Position numbers and translations under genes: made by a program
NCBI RefSeq assembly: GCF_049800775.1
Contig: NZ_JBNAFR010000003.1
Coordinates: 372,001-436,000, forward strand
Length of the DNA: 64,000 nt
Direction of reading: 5' to 3'
From: Dinoroseobacter sp049800775
Lineage (GTDB): Bacteria; Pseudomonadota; Alphaproteobacteria; Rhodobacterales; Rhodobacteraceae
Shown here: positions 1 to 7,844 of the stretch, piece by piece
Layout: every line of letters starts with the position of its first letter
Position numbering within the stretch: the first letter of the stretch is position 1
Notes under the pieces: model-generated
Told to the model about the DNA's origin: nothing
Database searches by the model: none
Seen by the model: the letters and a program-made list of their open reading frames with translations, nothing else

Positions 1-1
1 T

Positions 2-910
2 CCCAGGATCGTGGCGATCACGGCGGCCATGCCCTCGGGGACCGGGCTCGACAAGTTTGCGCAGCGCTATGCCAGTCGCACCTTCGACGTGGCCATTGCC
101 GAGCAGCACGGGGTCACCTTCTGCGCCGGCCTCGCGGCGGGTGGGATGAAGCCCTTCTGCACCATGTATTCGACCTTCTTGCAGCGCGGCTATGATCAGG
201 TGGTTCATGACGTGGCGCTGCAGAACCTGCCTGTGCGCTTCGCGATCGACCGGGCAGGGCTGGTCGGGGCGGATGGTGCTACCCATGCGGGGGCCTATGA
301 TACGGCCTATCTCGCGAACCTTCCGAACATGGTGGTCATGGCGGCCGCCGATGAGGCCGAACTCAAGCATATGGTGGCGACCGCCGTGGCCTATGACGAC
401 GGACCGATCTCTTTCCGGTTCCCCCGGGGCGAAGGGGTGGGCGTGGATTTGCCCGAGCGCGGCGAGGTGCTCGAGATCGGCAAGGGTCGGATCATTGCCG
501 AGGGCGCGCGGGTCGCGATCCTGTCCTTTGGCACACGGCTGGCTGAAGTGCGCGAGGCCTGCGAACGGCTCAGCGCGAAGGGGATCACCCCGACCATTGC
601 CGACGCCCGCTTCGCCAAACCGCTCGACCGCGACATGATCCTGCGGCTGGCGGCGGACCATGAAGCGCTCATCACCATCGAGGAAGGCTCGGTCGGCGGC
701 TTCGGCTCCCATGTGGCGCAGCTTCTGAGCGATGAGGGTGTGTTCGACACGGGCCTCAAGTTCCGCTCCATGGTGCTGCCGGATCAGTTCATCGATCAGG
801 CGAGCCCCCGGGACATGTACGATATTGCCGGTCTGAACGCCGAGGATATCGAGGCTAAGGTTTTGGCAACCCTTGGTGTTGCACAACTGGAGGTACGCGC
901 GAAATCCTAA
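2..910 (+). CDS. dxs: 1-deoxy-D-xylulose-5-phosphate synthase, C-terminal part (5' truncated by window edge)
   Basis: Thiamine-diphosphate enzyme that condenses pyruvate and glyceraldehyde 3-phosphate, the first step of the MEP isoprenoid pathway. The open frame runs in from the left edge, so about 302 of the usual ~640 residues are visible. They cover the pyrimidine-binding transketolase domain (FDVAIAEQHGVTFCAGLAAGG, with the conserved Glu-Gln-His, and the YSTFLQRGYDQVVHDVALQ stretch) and the C-terminal transketolase domain (LITIEEGSVGGFGSHV). The TPP-binding N-terminal domain lies outside the window. In a phototroph this step feeds carotenoids, quinones and the bacteriochlorophyll tail. 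The FkbM-like gene follows after 13 bases. Confidence 0.95.
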   Translation, partial: PRIVAITAAMPSGTGLDKFAQRYASRTFDVAIAEQHGVTFCAGLAAGGMKPFCTMYSTFLQRGYDQVVHDVALQNLPVRFAIDRAGLVGADGATHAGAYDTAYLANLPNMVVMAAADEAELKHMVATAVAYDDGPISFRFPRGEGVGVDLPERGEVLEIGKGRIIAEGARVAILSFGTRLAEVREACERLSAKGITPTIADARFAKPLDRDMILRLAADHEALITIEEGSVGGFGSHVAQLLSDEGVFDTGLKFRSMVLPDQFIDQASPRDMYDIAGLNAEDIEAKVLATLGVAQLEVRAKS

Positions 911-923
911 CCGGAGCCTGACC

Positions 924-1733
924 ATGACCGACCAGACCCCTTTGACCAAGGCGGTCACCGACCCCGAACATGGCGCCATTGCCGCCGGGGATCTCAATGC
1001 GGTTCTGGCAGAGATGCGCGCCACCCTGCGCGAGGTCGCGGTCAGCGCGCGTCTTTCGGCCATGGGGCCGGAGCGTGTAGGCTCGGTGTTTTTTCGCGAT
1101 CGGGTGATCAAGGCCCATCTACCCCATGCAGATTTTGACGAGGGGCAGAAACGCCTCGCCATGACCGCGCGCCACGAGGATGAGCTGTCGTTTTTCCAAC
1201 TGGCCGAGCATGACATTGTCCCGCCCGGGCGCAGTCTGGTGGTGGTCGGCGGCTATGTCGGGGTCTCGACCGTGGCGCTAGCCCAGATCGTCTCCCCCGG
1301 AGCGGTCCATGTGTTCGAGCCGCAGACCTGCTTGCAGGAGCCGCTGGAAAGAACGCTCGCGCTCAACGGGCTCAGCGCGCAGATCCACAGCTCCGTCGTG
1401 ACCGAGGATGGCGCACGCATGGCGCTGGGCACCCAGAAATCCGCGCGATTGGGCGAGACGATCTTCGTGGCCCGCGCCAAGGGGGATTATTCGGCCACCG
1501 CACTGGATGCCGAGGATCTGGGCGCGGTCGGGCTGCTGCATCTGTGCTTCAACGGCTCCAAGATCCCGGCCCTGCGCGGCGCGCTCGAGACGATCCGACG
1601 CGACAGCCCGGTGATCCTGTGTGACAAGACCGGTCGGGATCTGAAAGAGATTGCCGAACTGCTCGGTGGCCTCGGATATGAGCATCAGGCGGTGGGTCCC
1701 AAGCTCTATCTCTACGTACGCGCGGCAGGCTAG
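924..1733 (+). CDS. FkbM-family SAM-dependent methyltransferase
   Basis: Predicted 269-aa cytosolic methyltransferase of the FkbM type. The SAM-binding motif I region reads LVVVGGYVGVSTVALAQ, followed by an acidic end of strand beta2 (VHVFEPQ), as in FkbM proteins that O-methylate sugars or polyketides. An in-frame start 51 bases upstream would overlap dxs; I chose the ATG at 924 because CCGGAGCC lies just before it. The next gene, a glycosyltransferase, starts 4 bases after the stop, so the two are probably co-translated and may act on the same surface glycan. The substrate cannot be told from sequence. Confidence 0.75.
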   Translation: MTDQTPLTKAVTDPEHGAIAAGDLNAVLAEMRATLREVAVSARLSAMGPERVGSVFFRDRVIKAHLPHADFDEGQKRLAMTARHEDELSFFQLAEHDIVPPGRSLVVVGGYVGVSTVALAQIVSPGAVHVFEPQTCLQEPLERTLALNGLSAQIHSSVVTEDGARMALGTQKSARLGETIFVARAKGDYSATALDAEDLGAVGLLHLCFNGSKIPALRGALETIRRDSPVILCDKTGRDLKEIAELLGGLGYEHQAVGPKLYLYVRAAG

Positions 1734-1737
1734 GCCC

Positions 1738-2619
1738 ATGTCCGTTGCCTTCGTCACCATGGTCTATGACGATGCGTTCTTTCTGGATCTCTGGGTGCGG
1801 TATTACAGCCGCTTCACGGACCGTCGGAACCTCTATGTCATCACCCATGGGCCGCAGGACTACGCCCATGAGATCGCGGCAGGTTGCAACATCATCGAGG
1901 TGAACCGCCGCGCGCCCTATCGTTCCATGGATCAGGACCGGTTCCAGCTAGTGAATCACCTCTGTTCGGGCCTGAACTACATGTTCGACTGGGTGGTCTA
2001 CAATGATGTGGACGAGTTGCTGGTGCTTGATCCGGCCTTGGGCGAGGACCTGATCGGCTATATCGATGGGATCGACCGCCGGACCCGGGTCGTCTCGCCG
2101 CTGGGCGTCGAGGTGCTGCACCGCGTCGACCTTGAGAGCGACTATGACCCGAGCCGTGCCATGCTCGCGCAGCGCAAATACATGCGGGTCAATGCCTGGT
2201 ACTGCAAACCCTGTCTCACGCAGATCCCCCTGCAATGGGGCCCGGACGGGCATGGATCCGAGCATGAGGTCTACACGCTGAGTGAGGACCTCTACCTGTT
2301 TCACCTCAAATGGTTTGACCAGCAGTTCCATATCGACCGCCATCAGGACCGGTTGAACATGCGCGGCACCAACGAGGATGGCAGCGCGCTGGTCTTCGGA
2401 GCGGGCTCTTGGGGCTGGTCGAAATTCGAATATCAGCGCATCAGCAATGACTACCTGCGCTTCACGATCGAGAAAAAAGGCACGGGGTTCGATTTCACGC
2501 AGGAACGGGAACGTCTGAAACGCTCCTATGTGAAGGGCAAGACCGGGTTCTATTCCACCGATTGGTTCGTGGACGGCGATCTGCGGATCCTGCCAGACCG
2601 GTTCGTTGGTCTGTTCTAA
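1738..2619 (+). CDS. family 2 glycosyltransferase (Glyco_tranf_2_4 / GT92-like)
   Basis: Predicted 293-aa glycosyltransferase. The start SVAFVTMVYDDAFFLDLWVRY resembles the Glyco_tranf_2_4 family, in which the N-terminal strand and an 'N-E-xx-L-x-x-W' type helix begin a GT-A fold. A DxD-like metal/nucleotide-sugar motif is visible as NDVDELL at about residues 85-91. There is no signal peptide or clear membrane span, so it probably acts on the cytoplasmic side on a lipid- or protein-linked glycan. Start at 1738 chosen because it directly follows the FkbM stop; the longer frame would overlap that gene by 80 bases. Acceptor and donor unknown. Confidence 0.7.
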   Translation: MSVAFVTMVYDDAFFLDLWVRYYSRFTDRRNLYVITHGPQDYAHEIAAGCNIIEVNRRAPYRSMDQDRFQLVNHLCSGLNYMFDWVVYNDVDELLVLDPALGEDLIGYIDGIDRRTRVVSPLGVEVLHRVDLESDYDPSRAMLAQRKYMRVNAWYCKPCLTQIPLQWGPDGHGSEHEVYTLSEDLYLFHLKWFDQQFHIDRHQDRLNMRGTNEDGSALVFGAGSWGWSKFEYQRISNDYLRFTIEKKGTGFDFTQERERLKRSYVKGKTGFYSTDWFVDGDLRILPDRFVGLF

Positions 2620-2672
2620 GGAGACAGACATCGCCTCGCGCGGTCCACCGCTTGCCGACATGCGCGGCAATT

Positions 2673-2686
2673 GCCCCGTGCGGGGC
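2673..2686. terminator. short GC hairpin between convergent genes
   Basis: GCCCC-GTGC-GGGGC stem-loop in the 120-base gap between the convergent glycosyltransferase and SDR genes. No T-run follows on either strand, so it is at best a weak terminator. Confidence 0.25.
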
Positions 2687-2739
2687 CCTGGTCCCAGACC
2701 CTGATCCGCGCGGAGCGACATCTCTCAAGAACGCAAAGC

Positions 2740-3612
2740 TCAGCCGCGTGCGGTCTCCTCGGCCAGCAACGCGGCCAACCCGTCCCGGTAGCTCGGATAG
2801 CGCAGCGTCACCCCCAACTCGTCCTTGATCCGGTCATTCCGCACCTTCTTGGACTCCGCATAAAAGCTCCGCGCCATGGGCGTCATCTCGGCCGTCTCGA
2901 AGGCCACTGCGGGCGGGATCGGCAATCCCAGCAACTCGGCGGCATGGGCGATCACATCCTCGGGCGGCGCAGGATCATCGTCGCACACGTTATAGGCCGC
3001 GCCCGGATTGGGCCGCGCGATCGAGGCTGCGAGGATTTGCGCGATATCCTCCACATGGGTCCGACTGAACACCTGCCCCTGCTTGATGATCCGTCGCGCC
3101 GTGCCGTTGCGCACCTTGGAAAACGGCCCGCGACCCGGGCCATAGATCCCGGCGAGCCGAAAGATATGCAGAGGCAGTCCCGTCTCGGCGGCCAAGGCCC
3201 GCCACGCGGTTTCCGCCGCCACCCGGGCCTGGCCGCGACGGGTCGCCGGGGTGAGAGGGGTGTTCTCATCCACCCAGGCCCCCTGATGATCGCCATAGAC
3301 ACCGGTTGTCGACAGATACCCGACCCAGGCCAGTCCCGGCGCTGCAGAGGCGAGCGCGTCTCGATAGGTTTCCAATACCGGGTCGCCATGGGCCCCCGGT
3401 GCGGCAGAGATCAGGATGTGGCTCGCCGCCGCGATCTCTTCGGCGAGGTCCGACCCCGGCCAGATCCGGGGCTCGACACCCTCGGCGCGCAGGGCCTCCG
3501 CCTTTTCCGCGCTGCGGGTGGTGCCGATCACGCGCCAGTCCCGGGGCAAGAGCCGCCGGGCCAGTGCGCGGGCCGAATATCCATGGCCAAAGGAAAGAAG
3601 TGTCTGTGTCAT
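2740..3612 (-). CDS. NAD(P)-dependent epimerase/dehydratase (extended/atypical SDR, YeeZ-like)
   Basis: 290-aa Rossmann-fold protein. The N-terminal nucleotide motif is LSFGHGYSARALARRL, a GxGxxA/G variant typical of atypical SDRs such as YeeZ. The region LSTTGVYGDHQGAWVDE carries the YG-x pattern of SDR epimerases, and RLAGIYGPGRGPFSKVRNG is the usual substrate-side loop of this group. No signal peptide. It stands alone between two convergent or unrelated genes, so its substrate is not suggested by context; nucleoside-diphosphate sugars are typical for the superfamily. Confidence 0.8.
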   Translation of the reverse strand: MTQTLLSFGHGYSARALARRLLPRDWRVIGTTRSAEKAEALRAEGVEPRIWPGSDLAEEIAAASHILISAAPGAHGDPVLETYRDALASAAPGLAWVGYLSTTGVYGDHQGAWVDENTPLTPATRRGQARVAAETAWRALAAETGLPLHIFRLAGIYGPGRGPFSKVRNGTARRIIKQGQVFSRTHVEDIAQILAASIARPNPGAAYNVCDDDPAPPEDVIAHAAELLGLPIPPAVAFETAEMTPMARSFYAESKKVRNDRIKDELGVTLRYPSYRDGLAALLAEETARG

Positions 3613-3663
3613 GCCCGCAAGGTGCCGATGGGATCCAGCGGATGCAAGGCCGTGGGCGCGCTC

Positions 3664-4086
3664 TCAGGCGAGCGCGTTGCTCGGCACCCAGGCATAGCCA
3701 TCCGCGTCCAGAATAAACGCCTCGCGCAGCCCATGGGGCTTGTCCACGGGCGCTTGCAGGATCACCGCCCCTCGGGCGCTCGCGCGGGCCACGGCCTCAT
3801 CCGGATCGCAGCCATAAAGCCGCAGCTCAATTCCGCCGCCGCGCGCTCCGGCCTCGGGCAGGAGGCTGGGCAGGGGGTGGGCATGATAGGTTCCGTCCGA
3901 ATGCAGCTGAAACACGCTGTCCCTGTAGGTCAGGATCGCGAAATCCTCGGTCGGCTGGAACACCTTCATGTCAAAGACCTCGGACAGAAAGGTCGCCCGC
4001 GCAGGCAGGTCGCGCACCAGCAGGTTCACCCCCAAGCCGGTCAGGTGTTTGCCAAAGGAATCGGCGTCGGTGGTCTCGTAATCCAT
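3664..4086 (-). CDS. VOC-superfamily (glyoxalase/bleomycin-resistance-like) protein
   Basis: 140-aa protein with the paired beta-alpha-beta-beta-beta fold sequence signature of the vicinal oxygen chelate family: an early GVNLLVRDLPARATFLSEVF helix-strand and the late FILDADGYAWVPSN strand. Metal-ligand positions are not all obvious, so the reaction is unknown. Translation most likely starts at the ATG at 4086: a strong GGAGGAG lies 6 bases ahead of it, and that ribosome site would itself be coding if the ATG at 4101 were used. A near-perfect 25-bp palindrome sits directly upstream (4101-4125), so the gene is probably under a dedicated repressor. Confidence 0.75.
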   Translation of the reverse strand: MDYETTDADSFGKHLTGLGVNLLVRDLPARATFLSEVFDMKVFQPTEDFAILTYRDSVFQLHSDGTYHAHPLPSLLPEAGARGGGIELRLYGCDPDEAVARASARGAVILQAPVDKPHGLREAFILDADGYAWVPSNALA

Positions 4087-4100
4087 GTGAGTCTCCTCCA

Positions 4101-4125
4101 TTTATGTCAGTATTACTGACATAAA
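4101..4125. promoter_or_regulatory. 25-bp perfect palindrome, probable operator of the VOC gene
   Basis: Two 12-base arms (left arm TTTATGTCAGTA) flank one central T and are exact reverse complements. The site lies 15 bases upstream of the chosen VOC start and about 90 bases from the divergent amn gene. The length and symmetry suit a dimeric helix-turn-helix repressor (TetR, PadR or MarR type). No regulator gene lies next to it, so the cognate protein is encoded elsewhere. Confidence 0.7.
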
Positions 4126-4216
4126 ATCCGCGCGGAGGCAACTTCGGTCTTGCGGCGCGGACAGGTCGCGCCCATGGTCGCTGCACCTTTGAGATCTATC
4201 GGAGCTCCCTGACGCC

Positions 4217-5686
4217 GTGACCCACCCGCTCAAAACACCGCCATTGACGGAAAGCCGCTCCTTCAAGGATGCCACAGCGGCGGTGGCCGAGTTGCGCCGG
4301 ATCTATGACGAGGCCATCGCCTTTCTGCAGTTGAGCTTTGCCGAGGCGGTGCAGGGGCCCATGCCCATGACGCGGTTCCGGGCCTATTACCCCGAGATCC
4401 GCGTGCGGGTGACGTCCTTCGGGCAGGTGGACAGTCGTCTGTCTTTTGGCCATGTGGCCGAACCCGGGACCTATGCCACGACCGTGACCCGCCCGGACCT
4501 GTTCGAGAATTACCTGACCCAGCAGATCGGCCTGCTGATCAAGAACCACGGGGTGCCGGTCGAGATTGGCCCGTCCGAGACACCCATCCCGCTGCATTTC
4601 GCCATGACCAACGGGCCCGCCGCCGCCGTCCCGCAAGAGGGCGTGCTGGCCTTCACCCTGCGCGATGTCTTCGATGTGCCGGATCTGTCCACGACCCATG
4701 ACGAGATCGTCAACGGTTTCGGCTTCACACATGAGGATGGCGCTGCCCCGCTCGCCCCCTTCACGGCCCAGCGGATCGACTACTCGCTGGCCCGTCTGCA
4801 ACATTACACCGCCACCGCCGCCGAGCATTTCCAGAACCACGTCCTGTTCACGAACTACCAGTTCTACGTGGACGAGTTCATCCAGTTCGCCCGCGAGGCG
4901 CTGGCCGATCCCGAGAGCGGCTATACGAGCTTCGTCGCGCCCGGCAATCTCGAGATCACGGATCCCGAGGCCGAACTGCCGCCCCCCGCCAAGGCGCCGC
5001 AAATGCCCACCTATCACCTGACCCGCGAAGGGCAGGGGGGTATCACGCTGGTCAATATCGGGGTGGGGCCGTCAAATGCGAAGACCGCCACGGACCATAT
5101 CGCCGTGCTCCGGCCCCATGCCTGGCTGATGCTGGGGCATTGCGCGGGTCTGCGGAACACCCAGAGTCTCGGGGATTACGTGCTGGCCCATGCCTATCTG
5201 CGCGAGGACCACGTGCTGGACGATGATCTGCCGATCTGGGTGCCGATCCCGGCCCTCGCGGAGATCCAGATCGCCCTCGAACAAGCCGTTGGCGAGGTCG
5301 CGCAGCTTTCGGGCTATGACCTCAAGCGGGTGATGCGGACAGGCACGGTGGCGACCATCGACAATCGCAACTGGGAGCTTCGCGACCAGTCCGGCCCGGT
5401 GCAGCGGCTGAGCCAGTCGCGGGCTGTCGCGCTCGACATGGAAAGCGCCACCATCGCGGCGAACGGCTTCCGCTTTCGGGTGCCCTATGGCACGCTTTTA
5501 TGCGTGTCCGACAAGCCGCTCCATGGGGAGCTGAAGCTCCCCGGCATGGCCACGGAGTTCTACACGACGCAAGTGGCGCGCCACCTGCTGATCGGGATCC
5601 GGGCGATGGAGACGCTCCGCGATATGCCGCTGGAACGAATCCATTCCCGAAAACTGCGCAGTTTCGAGGAAACCGCGTTCCTCTAG
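4217..5686 (+). CDS. amn: AMP nucleosidase
   Basis: 489-aa protein matching the long bacterial AMP nucleosidases (E. coli Amn ~484 aa), which hydrolyse AMP to adenine and ribose 5-phosphate and help set adenylate pools. The N-terminal regulatory domain includes RFRAYYPEIRVRVTS and the catalytic C-terminal nucleoside phosphorylase-like domain includes VNIGVGPSNAKTATDHIAV, MLGHCAGLR and ALDMESATIAANGFRFRVPYG (the Glu-Ser-Ala purine-site motif). The start is a GTG; GGAG lies 12 bases upstream, somewhat far. The stop overlaps by 4 bases the convergent CTERM gene. Confidence 0.93.
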   Translation: MTHPLKTPPLTESRSFKDATAAVAELRRIYDEAIAFLQLSFAEAVQGPMPMTRFRAYYPEIRVRVTSFGQVDSRLSFGHVAEPGTYATTVTRPDLFENYLTQQIGLLIKNHGVPVEIGPSETPIPLHFAMTNGPAAAVPQEGVLAFTLRDVFDVPDLSTTHDEIVNGFGFTHEDGAAPLAPFTAQRIDYSLARLQHYTATAAEHFQNHVLFTNYQFYVDEFIQFAREALADPESGYTSFVAPGNLEITDPEAELPPPAKAPQMPTYHLTREGQGGITLVNIGVGPSNAKTATDHIAVLRPHAWLMLGHCAGLRNTQSLGDYVLAHAYLREDHVLDDDLPIWVPIPALAEIQIALEQAVGEVAQLSGYDLKRVMRTGTVATIDNRNWELRDQSGPVQRLSQSRAVALDMESATIAANGFRFRVPYGTLLCVSDKPLHGELKLPGMATEFYTTQVARHLLIGIRAMETLRDMPLERIHSRKLRSFEETAFL

Positions 5687-6285
5687 GCGCGGTGGCGCTT
5701 TCTGAGCAGTCCGAGAGCCCCGAAACCGACCAGCGCGAGTGGCAGGGTCGCCGGCAGCGGGATTACCGCCATGGGCGGCGCCACACCCACATAGAAGGTC
5801 ACCGTGTCTCCGGTGCCGACCTTGCTTTCGAAGGTTCCGGTGGTCAGCCCGAGCGTCGCGAAGCTCTCGTTCACGAAGGTCGCACGCGACGACAGCGCCT
5901 CGCCCGACGCATACGCCTGCGGCAGGAACAACAAATCCCGTCCATCTGTGCTTCTCACCTGAGCGAAGAGATCGCCCGTGCCCGTCCCGAATACGATGGT
6001 GCTCGTCACGCTGGGTGTCACCGGGTAGTTTGCTTCGGTTAATGTGAAGAGGCGGGCGGGTCCGCCATTCGCAATGATCTCGAAACTGTCCGGGCTCCGC
6101 GACATGACGGCTGTGCCGTCACTCGAGGCACCCCCGGTGGAAAAAGGCAGCCCGTCAACGTCCAGACTGCCCGATACCGTGAGGGTGACATCTGAACCGG
6201 TTTCTTCGAACGCGGCTACGATCGCGGAGTGCGCCGAGGTCGCGCAAATGGTGAAGAGTAGAAAAAACGTAAATTTCTTAAGCAC
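5683..6285 (-). CDS. VPLPA-CTERM sorting-domain secreted protein
   Basis: 200-aa exported protein. It has an N-terminal Sec signal (KKFTFFLLFTICATSAHS), a Thr/Ser/Gly-rich beta-type body of about 150 residues with few charged positions, and a C-terminal tripartite sorting signal: VIPLPATLPLALVGFGALGLL followed by RKRHRA. This is the VPLPA variant of the PEP-CTERM signal common in Rhodobacteraceae and implies processing by an exosortase-type enzyme encoded elsewhere, with transfer to the outer surface. The body is not recognisable. It overlaps amn by 4 bases in convergent orientation. Confidence 0.85.
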   Translation of the reverse strand: MLKKFTFFLLFTICATSAHSAIVAAFEETGSDVTLTVSGSLDVDGLPFSTGGASSDGTAVMSRSPDSFEIIANGGPARLFTLTEANYPVTPSVTSTIVFGTGTGDLFAQVRSTDGRDLLFLPQAYASGEALSSRATFVNESFATLGLTTGTFESKVGTGDTVTFYVGVAPPMAVIPLPATLPLALVGFGALGLLRKRHRA

Positions 6286-6598
6286 TTGAAAAGTCCTTCC
6301 TGGGTGCGGACTGCACTCGTCCAGTGTCTAGGACGCTCCGGGTTGTGTCAAAGGAAAGCGGTGTCTGTCTCGCGACCACCGGCATGGGGGCGCGAAATCG
6401 ACAGGGCGAAAAAGGGCCGGTCCCAGTCCCGTGACGTTCCCCGTCGGACGGGCCTGCCCAAGCGAGGGGCACTCGCCCCGGCCAAACCCTTTTTTTTATG
6501 GGGATTTTGCGCGCAGACTCTTGTCCATCTGGTCAATCCGCTGTTTACCTTGCCGGTGAGCCCCTGAAAAAGGGGCGTACAGGAACAGGGAGATACCT
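6286..6598 (+). promoter_or_regulatory. hup upstream region with candidate sigma70 promoter and leader hairpin
   Basis: A 313-base gap between the leftward CTERM gene and hup. It holds a run of eight T after CCC at 6488-6497, and a possible promoter TTGTCC (6521-6526) - 17 bases - TTTACC (6544-6549). The leader of the presumed transcript carries a stem-loop GCCCCT-GAAAA-AGGGGC at 6560-6576, 10 bases ahead of the AGGGAGA ribosome site. No small ORF with a convincing ribosome site was seen. Promoter call is by eye only. Confidence 0.4.
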
Positions 6599-6889
6599 AT
6601 GGCCCAAAAGCCGCTCACCAAGACCCAACTCGTGGCAGCCCTCGCAGAAGGCGCAGAGCTCGACAAGAAGACGGCCTCCGCGGCGCTGGACACGCTGACC
6701 AACATCGTCACGCGCGAAGTGACCGGTGGTGGCGCTGTGACCCTGCCCGGCATTGGCAAAGTCTATTGCCGCGAACGCCCGGAGCGGATGGTGCGGAACC
6801 CGGCAACGGGCGAGCAGATCAAGAAAGACGCCGACAAGGTGGTGAAAGTGACCATCGCCAAGGCGCTCAAGGACAGCGTGAACGGCTGA
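6599..6889 (+). CDS. hup: HU-family nucleoid DNA-binding protein
   Basis: 96-aa histone-like protein. The helical dimerisation half (LTKTQLVAALAEGAELDKKTA) and the beta-arm DNA-binding half (GGGAVTLPGIGKVYCRERPERMVRNPATGEQI) are in the right order, with the RNPATGE motif at the arm. It binds and bends DNA as a dimer. Compared with E. coli HU (90 aa) it has a short N-terminal extension. Ribosome site AGGGAGA precedes the ATG. A strong intrinsic terminator follows 28 bases after the stop, so it is a single-gene transcript. Confidence 0.95.
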   Translation: MAQKPLTKTQLVAALAEGAELDKKTASAALDTLTNIVTREVTGGGAVTLPGIGKVYCRERPERMVRNPATGEQIKKDADKVVKVTIAKALKDSVNG

Positions 6890-6916
6890 TCGCCGGACCG
6901 CTTTCGCAAGGTCATG

Positions 6917-6942
6917 AGGGTCGCCGCTGGCGACCCTTTTTC
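6917..6942 (+). terminator. rho-independent terminator of hup
   Basis: Perfect 9-bp stem AGGGTCGCC / GGCGACCCT with a GCT loop, running straight into TTTTT. Located 28 bases after the hup stop. Confidence 0.92.
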
Positions 6943-6974
6943 GTCGGCGGTCAGAACGCCGGGAAGGAAGCAGG

Positions 6975-7844
6975 ATGCAGATGGATTGGCGCGCCTTGGG
7001 CATGGGGATGGCCTTTGCCCTCATGTGGTCGAGCGCCTTCACCTCGGCCCGGATCATCGTCTCGGCGGCGCCGCCCCTGACGACCCTGTCCCTGCGGTTT
7101 CTCATCTCGGGGCTGCTCGCCGTCGGGATCGCCTTGGCGCTGGGCCAGACCTGGAAGCTGACCCGCGCGCAATGGCGGGCAACGATGTTGTTCGGGATCT
7201 GCCAGAACGCGCTCTATCTCGGGCTGAATTTCGTGGCGATGCAGACGGTGCAGGCCTCACTGGCGGCGATCATCGCTTCGACCATGCCGCTCGTGGTGGC
7301 ACTGGGCGGGTGGATCGTGCTGCGAGAGAAATTGCGACCGCTTGCCATTCTCGGCCTGTTTGCCGGGATCGCCGGGGTTGCGATCATCATGGGCGCGCGG
7401 CTGCAGGCGGGGGTCGACCTGCTCGGGGTGCTCTACTGCGGGATTGGCGTGCTGGCGCTGGCCTTTGCGACCATGGCCCTGCGCACGGCCTCGTCGGGGG
7501 GCAACCTGCTGATGGTGATCGGGCTGCAGATGCTGGTGGGGGCGGCGGCCCTCGCGGTGATCGGCTTGCCGACCGAGACCCTCAGCGTGACCTGGAGTTG
7601 GCAGCTCATCGCCGCCTTTGCCTATACCACGCTCGTGCCCGGGCTCGCGGCGACCTGGGTCTGGTTCCTGCTGGTGGAGCGGATCGGGGCCGTGCGCGCG
7701 GCCACCTTTCACTTCCTCAACCCGGTGTTCGGGGTCGCGATTGCGGCGCTCCTGCTGGGGGAGGCGCTGGGCGGGCGCGATGTGCTCGGGGTGGCGATCG
7801 TCACCGCCGGGATCCTCGCGGTGCAGCTCGCCCGGGTTCGTTAA
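6975..7844 (+). CDS. EamA/DMT-superfamily transporter
   Basis: 289-aa polytopic membrane protein with about ten hydrophobic segments in two EamA repeats. The first begins MAFALMWSSAFTSARIIVSAAPP, and the end of the second repeat shows the typical PVFGVAIAALLLGEAL and GVAIVTAGILAVQL. Members export amino acids, nucleobases or other metabolites; the substrate here is not indicated. It lies just after the hup terminator and its last 4 bases overlap the convergent mobB-moeA gene. Confidence 0.9.
   Translation: MQMDWRALGMGMAFALMWSSAFTSARIIVSAAPPLTTLSLRFLISGLLAVGIALALGQTWKLTRAQWRATMLFGICQNALYLGLNFVAMQTVQASLAAIIASTMPLVVALGGWIVLREKLRPLAILGLFAGIAGVAIIMGARLQAGVDLLGVLYCGIGVLALAFATMALRTASSGGNLLMVIGLQMLVGAAALAVIGLPTETLSVTWSWQLIAAFAYTTLVPGLAATWVWFLLVERIGAVRAATFHFLNPVFGVAIAALLLGEALGGRDVLGVAIVTAGILAVQLARVR

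Noticed and set aside
6488..6497. Rho-independent terminator ending at the eight-T run before hup
   Set aside because: The GGGGC-ACTC-GCCCC stem lies about ten bases before the T-run, and no plus-strand gene ends upstream.
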